Shown piece by piece: positions 1 through 10,813 of a DNA stretch of 64,000 bases. A program made the position numbers and the translations under genes. The DNA is from Dipteris shenzhenensis (taxonomy: Eukaryota; Polypodiophyta; Polypodiopsida; Gleicheniales). Each line of letters starts with the position of its first letter. Within the stretch, counting starts at the first letter, position 1. The stretch lies in assembly GCA_047967505.1 (NCBI GenBank), contig CM106540.1, one strand, 5' to 3'. The notes below the pieces were generated by a model. It saw only the letters and a program-made list of their open reading frames with translations. It was not told the origin of the DNA and made no database searches.

Positions 1-505
1 AGTTGCTTAAGCTCTCTTGGGTGACATTCTACCATTTTGCACCTACCCTTGCTGGTGTGCTTAGGGTGGTATACAAGCTTCACTTTGGTTTTAAAAGAAC
101 GCTCAAATTTTCTTTAGGATGTTTGAATTGAGGTCTCTACTTTTCTCTATTTTAACACTAAAGTTTTAGATAGTTTTGGTGATTGGATGCTTGATGCAAG
201 CTTGAAAGAGTGTTGAGAATCATTTAATGTCATTAAACTTCTAGTTAGTATGCTCATTCAAAATTCCTAGCTCTTGTTGCTCTTCTAATGCTACATAAGT
301 GAAAGCAAAGCCAAAAAGAAAAAAGGAGCACCTAGATATGTCAATAGAAAAGTGACAAATCTTGTGAAGAAAAAGACATATATTATTATGATGCAAAAAG
401 AATGGATTGTCTTATTTCATTGCTTGCAATATGCACTTGTATGGTTGATATTTATAGCCATTTATAAGAGAGCAGACATTGCCTAATCATAAAGGTAAGA
501 CCCTC
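1..505. other. AT-rich sequence without recognisable gene
   Basis: No open frame of convincing composition is visible on either strand, and I see no repeat structure. It lies immediately upstream of a Copia gag remnant and may be decayed element leader sequence, which is inference only. Confidence 0.4.
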
Positions 506-510
506 TCATG

Positions 511-915
511 GCAACCTTTAAAATATACAAATTCAATGGCCAAGCTTTTATACTTGGCAAATGAAAATTAAATTTGCGCTTACGAAGGAGAATTTGTGGG
601 ATTTCGTCAAGACAAGGAATTAGTCATCACAAGAGTGTGAATACACCACAACCAAGGGAAAGGGGAACGCAAGTGACTCTACTTCAACAACACCAATTTG
701 CATTAGGTTTGGGAGATGATTATGTGCATCATATTTTAGATTTGGAATCTCCTTCTCAGGCTTGGCATAAGTTAGATGTACTATTTGGTGCTAGCTCTCA
801 TAACTCTAAATTGACTTTGAAGATTCAGGTCTTTGAACTTAAGATGGATGGAGACTCTGTTGCTGCTCATGTCAACACTATGAGGAGTCTTATGACACAA
901 TTGGCCTTAGCCTAA
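511..915 (+). pseudogene. Ty1/Copia gag (UBN2-type) remnant
   Basis: The translation shows the N-terminal Copia gag pattern (KFNG followed by ENLWDFVK) and then the UBN2-like part ending QVFELKMDGDSVAAHVNTM. The first motif and the rest are in different frames, so at least one indel separates them, near 555-600. Only the first third of a gag survives; there is no zinc knuckle, protease or polymerase. After 915 the sequence runs into a CT microsatellite, so the copy is 3' truncated. Gag would package element RNA in virus-like particles; this copy cannot. The family is clear, the exact limits are not. Confidence 0.72.
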
Positions 916-939
916 TCAATTTATTTTGTACACATGTTA

Positions 940-1311
940 CTCCCCTCTCTCTCTCTCTCTCTCTCTCTCTCAAGCTCTATTGCACCTCAACTGTTTAAAC
1001 ACACACAGCTTGAGAACCAAAGAGTGTGTCCTTAAAGAGCTAGTCCCTTGTGCTCTTATCAAATCAATCTTCTTCATCTTCTTCACTCTTAAAGAGCTAG
1101 TCCCTTGTGAGCTCTTACTTGTACAAAGGTTGTAGCTCCTTCTCTATATTCCCTGTTGCTGCCAGAGTGGATATTACTTCTGCCATTTCTCCACTCCTAG
1201 CCTTCATCTCACCCTTGCCTCCCTCTTGCTCCTCTTCCTCTTCTTCTTCTCCTCCCCCTCCTCTTCCTCCTCCCGTTCCCTCCTCCCCCCTAATGACCTA
1301 CTCCCATTTGA

Positions 1312-1372
<61 letters not shown>

Positions 1373-1475
1373 CTGGAAGCCAATGGAAATTGCACAATGT
1401 AGGTGGCGAACGGATGAAGAGGAGGCAAATGGATGGAGAGGAGGTGGAATTTGTGACTAAAATAGATGTTTATGC
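940..1475. repeat. CT/GA microsatellite block
   Basis: A (CT)n run lies at about 944-972. A 44-bp-scale diverged direct repeat (CTTAAAGAGCTAGTCCCTTG) occurs at 1032 and 1089. A pyrimidine-rich stretch spans 1205-1292 and a pure (GA)n array 1314-1370. Open frames here encode only Arg-Glu or Ser-Leu dipeptide runs and are artefacts of the repeats. Confidence 0.85.
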
Positions 1476-1570
1476 TAATCAAGGAGCTCCTTGCGTGAAC
1501 GGATGGAGACGAGGTGGATTTCGTGAAGACTAAAATAGATGTTTATGCTAATCAAGGAGTCATTGGATAT
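1440..1570. repeat. Short tandem duplication of ~65 bp
   Basis: The block from GAGGTGGAATTTGTGACT to CTAATCAAGGAG at about 1441-1487 recurs at about 1511-1558, giving a two-copy tandem repeat beside the GA array. No coding role is visible. Confidence 0.6.
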
Positions 1571-1792
1571 AAATAGTAAGTGCACCTCATTTTTTGCATC
1601 TATTAAATTGTATTTAATAATAACACATGTGAAGTGTATCGCCTCGAAAGTAGTGCCAAAAGTCATCATATCCTCCCCAACTGTCACGAGTTTGCTTTCC
1701 TCCTATCTTCCTTGGTTTGCTTTCTTGGAGAGAGTCACACCGTCATGCCCCTGCCGCTGTCGATTTTCCATGCCACAATGGAAGAGAAAGGT

Positions 1793-1889
1793 GTCTCTCT
1801 CTCTCTCTCTCGATGTGTGTGTCATGCTATACTCTCTCCTCTCTCTCACTCTAACTCTCTATGTGTTTCTATGTGTGTGTGTCATGCTA

Positions 1890-1946
<57 letters not shown>

Positions 1947-2077
1947 TCTTGTATATAGGTCTCCTTCAATTTAAGACAATCATGAAGGGAAGAGAGAGTT
2001 AGATGTGGAGGGAGAGGGAGAGGGAGAGGGGTAGAGTGTACAAAATAAAATGATGTGGAGCGTTGGGAAATTCCCAA

Positions 2078-2114
<37 letters not shown>
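1793..2114. repeat. Compound (CT)n/(CA)n microsatellites with short palindrome
   Basis: (CT)n runs at about 1795-1812 and 1890-1914 pass directly into (CA)n at 1915-1946. After a (GGGAGA)n stretch comes a degenerate hairpin unit at about 2034-2082 (GTACAAAATAAAATG... then TTGGGAAATTCCCAA), followed by (CA)n at 2081-2114. The same order, GA tract, palindrome, CA tract, recurs near 3.05 kb and 61.5 kb. Confidence 0.8.
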
Positions 2115-2117
<3 letters not shown>

Positions 2118-2375
2118 GGAGGGAGGGAGAGAGAGATGAAGGAAAGGGAGAGGGAGAGAGAGGGGGGATCTAGCTAGAGAGGGAGACAGATAGAGAGAGA
2201 GACAGAGAGAGAGTGGGGGATCTAGCTTGAGAGGGAGACAGAGAGAGAGAGAGGCAGGGGGGATCTAGCTAGAGAGGGAGATAGAGAGAGAGGAAGACAT
2301 AGTGAGGGGGGGACCTAGCTGGAGGGGGAGATAGAGAGAGAGGGTGACAGAGAAAGAGTGGGAGATCTAGCTAGA

Positions 2376-2428
<53 letters not shown>

Positions 2429-2518
2429 TGGGGGGGGATCTAACTGGAGAGGGAGATAGAGAGAGAGGGAGAGGGAGAGAGGGGGGGATCTACATAGTGA
2501 GGGAGACATACACACGTG

Positions 2519-2550
<32 letters not shown>

Positions 2551-2974
2551 TGAGAGAGAGAGAGGGAGGGATCTAGCTGGAGAGGGAGATAGAGAAAGAT
2601 GGAGATAGAGAGAGGGGGGAATCTAATTATAGAGGTAGACAGAGAGAGGGGGGGTATCTAGCTGGAGAATGAGACAGAGAGAGAGGGGGGGGTCTAGCTC
2701 AAGAGGGAGAGAGAGAGAGAGGGGGGGATCTAGCTCCAGAGGGAGATAGAGAGAGAGGGAGAGGAAGAGAGAGGGGGGGGATCTAGCTAACGAGGGAGAC
2801 AGAGAGAAGGGGGGGTGTAGCTGCAGAGGGAGATAAATATAGAGTGGGGGGGGGATGGAGTTGGAGATAGAGAGAGAGAGAGAGGGAGGAGATCTAGCTA
2901 TAGAGGGAGACACAGAGAGAGAGAGGGTGGGATTTAGCAGGAGATGGAGGCAGGGAGAAAAGGGGGGGTGGATC

Positions 2975-3005
<31 letters not shown>
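2115..3005. repeat. GATCTAGCT minisatellite, ~17 degenerate units
   Basis: A purine-rich array of roughly 40-60 bp units. Each contains a GGGGGATCTAGCT-like core followed by GAGAGGGAGA and GA runs (cores near 2166, 2220, 2269, 2365, 2439, 2568, 2653, 2728, 2781, 2890 and others). An embedded (CA)n lies at 2518-2548. Related units occur at 59.4-59.8 kb and 61.4-62.1 kb. Long open frames on both strands are low-complexity artefacts. Confidence 0.85.
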
Positions 3006-3010
<5 letters not shown>

Positions 3011-3049
3011 CAGGTGGAGGTGGAGGTGGAGAGAGGGGGAGTGAGAGGG

Positions 3050-3114
3050 AGAGAGTACACAAAAGAAAGCGATGAGGGCTGCGAAGTTCCCAACCCTCCT
3101 AATCGATTTCTTTT

Positions 3115-3210
<96 letters not shown>

Positions 3211-3292
3211 TCCAATCCTTGCCCTCGCTTAATGTATGCACTAACTATTTTTAGTAAGGACAAGTAGGCCCTCGCTAAAACAATCCTTGTTC

Positions 3293-3348
<56 letters not shown>
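3050..3348. repeat. Palindrome plus (CA)n, (GA)n arrays
   Basis: An imperfect inverted repeat occupies about 3054-3120; its arms are GTACACAAAAGAAAGCGAT and ATCGATTTCTTTTGTACAC. It is followed immediately by (CA)n to 3168, (GA)n at 3171-3208 and a second (GA)n at 3298-3347. The unit matches those at ~2.04 kb and ~61.55 kb. Confidence 0.85.
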
Positions 3349-3349
<1 letters not shown>

Positions 3350-3350
<1 letters not shown>

Positions 3351-3745
3351 TATGTAAGAGAGAGGGAAATATATTTTGATCCCTTCTTTATTACATTAGA
3401 GAACTTAAAAGTCTTTGTGGAAGTGTATTTCCATTTCTTGTCTATTACAACTTTAGAAAACACATAAGTCTATGTGGAAATATATTCCATCACTTGTCTA
3501 TTACACCATTAGAGAGAGCATCTGTCCTCCAAAGTGCCCACTATCGCATTGGATTTGTGAAAACAAGCGGACTTTAAATTCGTAGGCCATTCATCACTAG
3601 GACTGGCACCTGCAATCTCATCACAGACTCTCCTCACAAGCTGCTTCAAATCTTCTGCCGACTTGTAAGCATTCAAGAACTTCTCTTTTCGCTCCTGGCT
3701 TTCCTCATCCTCACCATTTTGTTCCAATGACCTACATTCCATAAA
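3350..3745 (-). repeat. Dispersed repeat, left copy, with intact short ORF (3509-3742)
   Basis: This segment aligns by eye over its length with 62,262-62,650 in the same orientation, so it belongs to one dispersed repeat family that also begins with the palindrome/GA/CA unit. On the minus strand it carries a 77-codon open frame (3742 to 3509) with no stop, rich in Glu and Lys and ending AIVGTLEDRCSL. The right-hand copy has the same reading with three stops. Because this copy is open and the other is not, the frame probably was coding in the ancestor. I do not recognise the protein. Confidence 0.65.
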
Positions 3746-3749
3746 TGTG

Positions 3750-4290
3750 CTCCCTTCTTAAAAATTACACTAGTTGGCATCTATTGACGCATCATTGATT
3801 GATGATGGCATTATTTTTTTTGTAAATAAAATGTGGCTTTATATTATCAAGTCCAAAAGATAGATGAACGTTTTTACATCAAAATGTTCCTACCCTACAC
3901 GGGGGAGGTAGTGCTCTGAGTAGAGACATCTATCCAATGGTGGCCGAGCTGATCTGGGCAGAATGACATGTAATTCAGTTAGTTTCATCCTTCAGTACAA
4001 TGTGGGAGACAACTTTGATAACAACTATGCCCAAGATGTGCATGTAAGGGCATGAGCGCCTGCACTTATGGGCTTTCCCTGGGAGTTCTTTGACTGGTCA
4101 TTGTAGGGACTGAAGGAATTGTTCCCTTGGCATACTTTCTTTGCATAATTTAGTAGTGACGCTCTCCATGTCAACACTTGAAAGTAGTCTTCTGAAAAGG
4201 GGTGGGCTTGGAGAGTCTTTCTGCGGTCAGTGGGGGTGGCAATTTCATGAGCTTGTGTGGGTAGCACACTTTGTTTTACAGCGCTCTCTT
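3750..4290. other. Unassigned sequence
   Basis: I see no convincing gene or repeat structure here. An open minus-strand frame at 4025-4267 shows no family motif. Confidence 0.35.
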
Positions 4291-4299
4291 TTGTAGAAT

Positions 4300-4444
4300 G
4301 GGAAGGAGTAACTCATACAGTGGTGGTAGGGATGGGAGATGGCATTATTGTTGCAATTCTTAATGGTCTTGGTCCTAAGTTTAAGACCTTTGATACCTCC
4401 ATTTCTATGAGGAAGGATATGCCAAACTTTAATGAGTCGGTTGT
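4300..4444 (+). pseudogene. Copia gag fragment
   Basis: The frame contains AILNGLGPKFKTFDTSISMR, the well-known central gag signature of plant Copia elements, followed by KDMPNFNE. Gag homology stops at about 4440, exactly where an LTR-like TGTTGGGGGGAG sequence begins. A later LTR element therefore seems to have landed in, or truncated, this gag. Confidence 0.7.
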
Positions 4445-5200
4445 GTTGGGGGGAGTGGTGGGAGAGAAGAGATGCATCATGACAAGAGTTGAGAGCACAA
4501 GAAGAATAAAAAAGTGTGCTTTATTGATTGTGAGAGAGAAGCAGTGGGACAGAGGGTGTCTTAGATCATAGGCACCTCTCCTACATCAAAGGAAATCAGC
4601 CCTACATCATAGGCACTTCCTAAATCATTGGCACCTCCTTAAGAGGGCGCCTTCTACTGCATCATCACCTATGTCATGATTCTAGATAGTACTAAGTGTG
4701 CTTCACTATACACCTACACACAAACATGTAATTACTACTAGATGCACACATTCACCTTAGAGAAAGACCTTGATCACAAATATCCCAACATATCCCCCTC
4801 AAGGTTTTGCCTCATGCTATATCAAGGATACATCTAGTCACATAGCTTCACATACCATCTCATGGTGGGCAAGGATAAATCTATGGCTAGGATCTCATGC
4901 TAGTAGCAAGGGTGCCCAAGAGTCAAGCTTTACAAAAAAGGGATACCCTCCCCCCCCCCAAATGGTTCTCTCTCTTGCATGTACAAGGATAAATCTTAAG
5001 CCTTTGTGTGGACCTAGTTTCTCATGTTTGCAAGAGGTACCATGGAGGCAAACATATATCACATGCCCTACATCATATGGTGACCAAAGGTGATTTACAA
5101 AGACTATCTAAGAACTAAAAACACATAACATTCCTTTTGGAGTACTACTCCAAGCGGAGAACCTCAAAATTGACTACATGATGGATAAAAGTTCAAAGAT
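4445..5200 (-). mobile_element. Truncated LTR element related to the 33-34 kb element
   Basis: From ATATCCCAACA at 4780-4790 onward the sequence parallels 33,337-33,640: a PPT-like CCCCCTCAAGG, then ATGGATAAATCTATGGCTAGG-type, GGTACCATGGAG-type and CTACATCATA(T/A)GGTGACC blocks. A possible LTR runs from 4445 (TGTTGG) to 4790 (CCAACA). Orientation is inferred from the complete relative, whose primer-binding site reads on the minus strand. I found no second LTR to the right, so the copy is incomplete. It encodes nothing recognisable. Confidence 0.6.
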
Positions 5201-5484
5201 GCTTCTGTTTCAATTGAGCTACACATATTCATTGAGAGATCGACCTGTAACTAAATTTGCAATGCCTTAAATAAGTATCACAACTTTTTAAAATAATAAA
5301 TTATTTATTTTGTAGAAAGTTGTTCACACTCACATATGCAACTTATAGTGGTCTGAAGAGACTATCTTTTACAATCGATTTCTACAAAAAAAATTCATCT
5401 AAGTTGGGTGAAATTAAACCCCTGCACTTGGACATAAGACATAAAATCCTTTACCCTCTCCTACTTTTTAAAAATTAATTAGAA

Positions 5485-6090
5485 TAATTTTAGGCTTACA
5501 AGCGACTGGATGGTTCATAGACACCACAACAATACGATGCCACTCTTGTGGATGGAAGGTTCTTATAAACACCAAGTACATTTTGGAGGCTTATTTGTCA
5601 GGAGATACACCGGGTCCCGTAAGTACCAGTTTTGATGCATTTAAAATTTATACATAACATTAACCTTAACACAGAACTTGAAACTAAAGTTTTGTTTGCG
5701 ATTTTGCAGATGACAGGAGAAAGCTATGATGATCAATTTGTGTTAAACTTTAGAGCTAGGGTGATCGTAGATCTCCTTCAATATGCCTCCTTATTACCAC
5801 AAGAGAAAAGCAGGAAGGAGGAAAGATCTAAGAAATTAGATGAGGGACAAAGCTCAAAATTGATGGAGGACCTCACGCGAGAGTAGGATGAGGATCCTTT
5901 GACAGGGTTAAAGGATCCTAATGGCCCAACCTCAGATGCCTCCACAATCCATTGAACTTGGATATGAACTTGGACATGAGGACCCTCATCCAGCCCCTCA
6001 ATCTATTGAGCCTGGACCTGAGGATCGTGAGCCCCTTCCCCATCCATTTACTGAGCTTGGACCTAGAAATCCTTTAGCTACTTCATAGCC
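5485..6090 (+). pseudogene. Decayed unknown gene, copy 1
   Basis: Three coding-like pieces follow each other. A Cys-x2-Cys-containing exon at about 5485-5609 ends at a GTAAGT donor. An exon at about 5710-5884 contains NFRARVIVDLLQ and then charged residues. A Pro/Glu-rich tail at about 5915-6080 has repeated PQSIE(L/P)G-type units. A TAG at 5884-5886 and a frame change near 5910 break it. A second diverged copy of the middle exon lies at 6340-6508. I do not recognise the family. Confidence 0.45.
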
Positions 6091-6193
6091 TCCTAGTTGA
6101 GTTGAGGCGCATTGTACTCTTGGAAGTTTGTAATGCATAATGATGTTTAATGAAATTCATCTATATATGAGACTCTGGTTTGTAATCCATAGA

Positions 6194-6194
<1 letters not shown>

Positions 6195-6230
<36 letters not shown>
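6195..6230. repeat. (GA)n microsatellite
   Basis: Uninterrupted GA dinucleotide run between the two copies of the unknown gene remnant. Confidence 0.9.
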
Positions 6231-6310
6231 GACTCATGAATATAGGTGTATCTATTAATGACAAATTTTTACAATACCAAAGAAACTGATTCTCCATTGT
6301 TGTTTGTAAA

Positions 6311-6530
6311 TGACTAAAAATATAGTTACAATGCTGATTATGGTTGTAACTTTAGAGCCAAAACTATTGTAGAGCTCCTCTCACTCCAACAATATGAGCC
6401 TAGAAAGGTTCAACTACTAGAGCGAAGGCAAGATCAGAACATGGAAGAGAAGGTGGTGGACGAGGAAAAGGCAAAACAGAAGCTCCTTGGTCAACCTTCT
6501 TCATAGGATCATCCTAGGCATTAGATGCCA
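6311..6530 (+). pseudogene. Decayed unknown gene, copy 2
   Basis: The frame reads NFRAKTIVELLSLQQYEPRK and then a charged helix-like tail ending LLGQPSS, followed by TAG at about 6505. It is clearly related to NFRARVIVDLLQ at 5.75 kb. It looks like a tandem, diverged duplication of the same exon. Function unknown. Confidence 0.45.
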
Positions 6531-6569
6531 ACTCTTCATAGCATCCACCTTTTCCTGAACGGTAGTGAT

Positions 6570-6636
6570 TATCTGAGAATCATCAATTTGTTTGACATTG
6601 TATGAGAATCGCCAGCTTGTTTGACATTATAATGTA
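6570..6636. repeat. 32-bp tandem duplication
   Basis: The unit TGAGAATC(A/G)(T/C)CA... TTGTTTGACATT is present twice in direct repeat. No coding role is seen. Confidence 0.6.
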
Positions 6637-6639
6637 TAA

Positions 6640-7835
6640 TTTTTATTCGTTGCCTCACAATTGTATACTATGTAAATAATCATTTTGTACCCGCAATCTT
6701 CGCTGCAATACCTGTCAACATGGGGAACGAGCATTTTCTGAGCAAAATCTTCCGAGCATCCGAGCGAAGGGAAAAAAAAGCTTCCAACTATGCATAAATA
6801 TGGCAAAAATCCATTAGAAGAAAACATAGTTTCACTTAGAAATATGCAAAGTATTATAGCTATGCCTATTTTATACAAAAATCTTTAGGTGAATCTGTAG
6901 GAATAGTGAGAGCATAATGGGATGGCTTTTGAAGAAACCCACATGTAGAGTAGACTTCTCTATGAAAATTCCCTTATGATCCTTCTTACAACTTTTACTT
7001 AATAGGGGGTGACATTGAAAACCCTCTCTCAACCTATCTTCATAAAAGAGTTTCTTCAAAGAAAACTCATTGAAGCAAGCCATCCAGGTAGTTTTGCCAA
7101 CGAAACCCCTTTGAAGCAAGTCTCCCTACCTTGGACAACACTTTTAAAAGTGACATAACTTTCATATCCAATGTCCAAATATAGTCATTCAACCACTCAA
7201 ATTGATCGGAACACCCCATTTGAGCACATCTATGGAGTTATATTTTGGAAAATCTTTCATATATAGTATTAAATATTACATGTATTTTATGAGAGTGATA
7301 TATAAGCCCAAGTTAATACTTATTTATAGTAATTTAAACTTCGTTAGAAACATGTCCATAAATATGCTATAAAAACACTAAAAAGGTATTGCCATATGAT
7401 ATAAATGTGTTAATAAGTAATTATATATGCATAGTATTATTACATTGAGAGTGATTATGAGGAATGTTTCTTAAAGGAATCAACACTTTTTTAAGGTAAT
7501 AACAGGGGTACAAGGGGATGTCTCTAAATAAGAAAATTATGTTGTGTAAAAATGAATGAGTAACTAGTCTGTATATTTTTATGATAAAGGGATCTAGTTC
7601 TAGTGAAAATAAAAGTGTAAAAACCATGTTTCCTAAAGAAAAACATTTTTAAAAATCTCTTGAAAAACACGCTCCGATAAACCTGCTCATAGGTTTTTGC
7701 TCGTAAAATTGACGCATCCGTCAACATGTAGCCTTAATCAATGATTTGTTCAAGAATAAATAAAAAACATTGAGTCATATTCAACTCTTTGTTTACCTTG
7801 TTGTTATTTAGAATGAATGAGAATCTTTCTGCAGC
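6640..7835. other. AT-rich, no gene seen
   Basis: Open frames here are short, AT-driven and lack motifs. Nothing supports a gene, RNA or element. Confidence 0.4.
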
Positions 7836-7838
7836 ACT

Positions 7839-8084
7839 CTCGGGGGGGTCACTCATCATATGTAACCCTATCACGTGAGTTCAACAGAAGGATATTTTTT
7901 ATTTCTAAAATTTACAGAAATAAATATACATAAGGGACTATTTAAAATATTTTTGGGAAAAATTTACAGATTTGTACAGAAAAGGGGTACATTTTATTAA
8001 TGAAAAATTTACAGATAAGGGATTTTAGAAATAGGCCTTGAACGCACGTGGTATGGAGGGTTTATACATAGTGACCCCCCCGAG
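7839..8084. mobile_element. 246-bp MITE, copy 1, TSD GCAGCACT
   Basis: The ends are inverted repeats: CTCGGGGGGGTCACT at the left and AGTGACCCCCCCGAG at the right. The 8 bp outside each end are identical (GCAGCACT at 7831-7838 and 8085-8092), a target-site duplication. The interior is AT-rich and non-coding. An 8-bp TSD suggests mobilisation by a hAT-type (or possibly Mutator-type) transposase; the C-G-rich terminus is not a motif I can place in a named family. A second member lies at 10,639. Confidence 0.9.
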
Positions 8085-8433
8085 GCAGCACTACCCTCTG
8101 TCTCCACCTGAATGTCCTAGCATAATTGAGTGAGTGTGCATCATTGTCTGAGTGATATAATTCCCAATAAATTGTCATTCTTGTTACAGTGCTTCATTCT
8201 CAAGACCAAAAGAGTTCAAATCTTGATCCATTGGAACCAATTGTTCCCAATCATTCTACTGCGTTTATAGTAAAAGGTTAATATGAAATTTTGAGTGGTA
8301 ATCATGAACTTAAGTTTAATGGAGTTGTGCACAACCTCACAAGTATACTTGGTTGGATGTTATTATGTCCCAACCATAATCCAAGAAGTCATGAATTCTT
8401 TCAACACCATTTGCATTATAAGTGAGCATCATC

Positions 8434-8660
8434 TTACAAATCTTGATAATTGAATAGATCTACAAAGACTGTTATTGGCATGCAAGTTATTTTGTTGATT
8501 CTACTAGCAATCCCTGACCGTAAGGATCGTTGTACTTTTGAAAACAACCTAGCTCTATATGACTCTATTATCACACCGTGAGAAATTGGCCAATCAATGC
8601 TATTCCATGCTGGGAGAGCTAGTTTCTTCAACACACCATGTGTCACGTTGGCTTTATTTA
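8434..8660 (-). pseudogene. Transposase-like fragment, related to 20.1-20.3 kb
   Basis: The minus-strand reading GVLKKLALPAWNSIDWP followed by SHGVIIESYRARLF parallels GVLKKKDLLAWNTIDWP and DGTIKESYKDKLF on the plus strand at about 20,190-20,295. Two diverged copies in opposite orientations show a dispersed coding family. Nothing else of the gene could be followed here. Function is inferred only from the company it keeps at 20-23.5 kb. Confidence 0.6.
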
Positions 8661-8759
8661 ATAGTTGGTAAAAATGATTATAGAAAAAGAATCTTGACTA
8701 AGCTAACTGTGTTGTTGATCTACCTGATATTGCAACTCTCCTATGGACCCATGTAGAAC

Positions 8760-9400
8760 ATCCATGAATCCTAAAATGCATTCGGTAGCCTGCCACTACT
8801 CATAAGATGATATATATGTGAAAATAAAAATAAAGACATTGAGGTTTGGGAAATTCTCTGATTATAAAATATAAATTCTCAATGAAGTCAGTTACAATTT
8901 GGTTTGTATTATGGAAGATAAGTTGGATACTTATCTTGCAACACAAGATCTCTATGCATGTATACATGTTGAACCAATATTTCCTTTATTGATTTCATCC
9001 TCTCCTTGGTTCTAAAATCTTTCACCCTACCCTTCCAAGATGCCAAAAAGAGATATTGAATGTGGCTTCTTCCTTCTGTTTGGTTGCATGAGCACCCAAC
9101 TTCCTTTTGATACAGTTAGTCTTTGCCAAGAGCCATCCATAGTAACCTTGTTGGCAACATCGATGGAAGATATGGAGGAAAGAGGTCGACGAGTGAGGGA
9201 GCTCATGTCTATAGCTTCATCCTTGAGATTCTGATCAATATGATGTTTGGCACAAGAACGGTTCTAATAATCGATGCATGCCATGGAGACTAGTATCCAA
9301 ACTTTTACTCGAACACTTGAAAACTCAATGGACATATCAAAGAGCACACATTATACTCTAGTCTTGCATGAGCATGATCTTCTTATTGAAAACTTTAAGA
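8760..9400. other. Unassigned sequence
   Basis: No motif-bearing frame. The short plus-strand frame at 9040-9234 is not distinguishable from chance. Confidence 0.35.
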
Positions 9401-9403
9401 ATA

Positions 9404-9885
9404 TTATCAAAGAGAGAGATTGATAAAGCAATGACATTGTTCTCATACCTTGCACTTCAATATTACGATCAACAAAGCTTCCTGAAAAACTAAGACCAGT
9501 CATTGTGTTGTCGTCCCCATAAAAAAATTTCAAAAGTTATATTCCATTTTGCAACATCTTTATAAATACACTCTTGTTCACCAAAAACTGAAAGAATATT
9601 ATCCAACTTAACACTTTCACATCTTAAATCTCAAAAAGAGAGATTGAAAAAGCAAAGAGCTTGTTGTTGTACCTTGCTACTAGATATTTTGATAAAGAAA
9701 GCTTCTCAAAGAGCGAGGTCCTGTCAATGGTTTTTTGTACGCATGAAAAACTTACAAAAGTTACATTCTAGTCTGCAACATTTTGAGAAACACACTGTTT
9801 CGCATAAGCGTAGATTAGATTCAAAGAGAGAGATTGAAAAAGAAAAGAGCTCGCTCTTGTACCTTGCTCCTAGAGGTACTTCGAG
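9404..9885. repeat. ~200-bp tandem repeat, 2.3 units
   Basis: Units begin CAAAGAGAGAGATTGA at about 9405, 9633 and 9824. Each continues with a ...TTGTACCTTGC(A/T)... block; the first two also share CAAAAGTTA(T/C)ATTC and GCAACAT. The third unit is partial. No coding content is convincing. Confidence 0.75.
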
Positions 9886-9965
9886 TTATTAGTTTGCCAT
9901 CGCCACCCAAAACTCACGGAAGGAGACCCAATCTAAAGGTTGAAAAAATGTATACGAGGAAGCAA

Positions 9966-10024
<59 letters not shown>

Positions 10025-10051
10025 AGAGGGAGAGGGAGAGGGAGAGGGAAG
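9966..10051. repeat. (GA)n then (GGGAGA)n microsatellite
   Basis: A pure GA array to about 10,018 followed by GGGAGA hexamers. The open frames across it are Arg/Glu artefacts. Confidence 0.9.
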
Positions 10052-10638
10052 AGCAATTTGGGAGGGGAGAGTATTTTGGGAGGGAAAGCACATTTCAGTT
10101 GGTGATGTATTTTGAATGGGACATTGTTAGATATTAGAATCGTGTTAGTAGCTCGACCAAAATTTTTATTTGTTATTGATAGTTGTATATGAATAAAATA
10201 TTCTTTCTTGCTTTGACAATCTAGATACAATTCAAAATTTTAAAATTTCCCCACGTTACATTGGCTCTATGGCCATTGGTTGAGAGCTATTTTTCATTTT
10301 GGCCAAAAGGCCCTAAAATGAGCTCCCTTTTTTCCTAATGTGTGTCAAGCCATTGTTTACACACATGTTAGAGATCGTTGGTTAATCAATCCATACTTCA
10401 GTGGAGGTAGTATTCATGACATAATCATAAGTCTACCTTCCACGTTTCATGATTATTCAAACTAGGCAAGGCGAGACACAACCCCCGCTAGAAACCTCAA
10501 AATGCATAGCATGATACGTGGAGTAAGATGCGAGCATGCCTATTCTGTGAGAATGTTCTTGCCGGTGAAATGAAGGTAGTGCACTAGCGGGGATTCAGGC
10601 ACATTGACTTGAATGCCAACAACTACGTGCTAGATTTT

Positions 10639-10813
10639 CTTGGGGGGCTCACTACATGTAAATTTTGTATATCACATTTTTCTATTCAATCTGTGAATAC
10701 CCTCTTTAAACGGTACCCTTCTGCTTGTTAAAAATGTGTAAAAATAGCTCTTTAAAAATCCCTTCTGTTGAACCCACATGCTATGCTTACATATTTGTGA
10801 GTGACCCCCCAAG
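10639..10813. mobile_element. 175-bp MITE, copy 2, TSD TAGATTTT/C
   Basis: The termini CTTGGGGGGCTCACT and GTGAGTGACCCCCCAAG are inverted and match those of the 7.8 kb element. Flanking 8-mers are TAGATTTT (left) and TAGATTTC (right), seven of eight identical. It is nested within the MULE-like element and is non-coding. Two copies with matching termini and 8-bp duplications establish the family. Confidence 0.85.

Noticed and set aside
1300-3250. Long frames of Arg-Glu, Ser-Leu or Cys-Val dipeptides on both strands
   Set aside because: They are translations of GA/CT and CA/GT microsatellites; every frame is open by composition. The same applies near 10.0, 40.5, 42.0, 57.7, 58.4, 59.5 and 62.1 kb.
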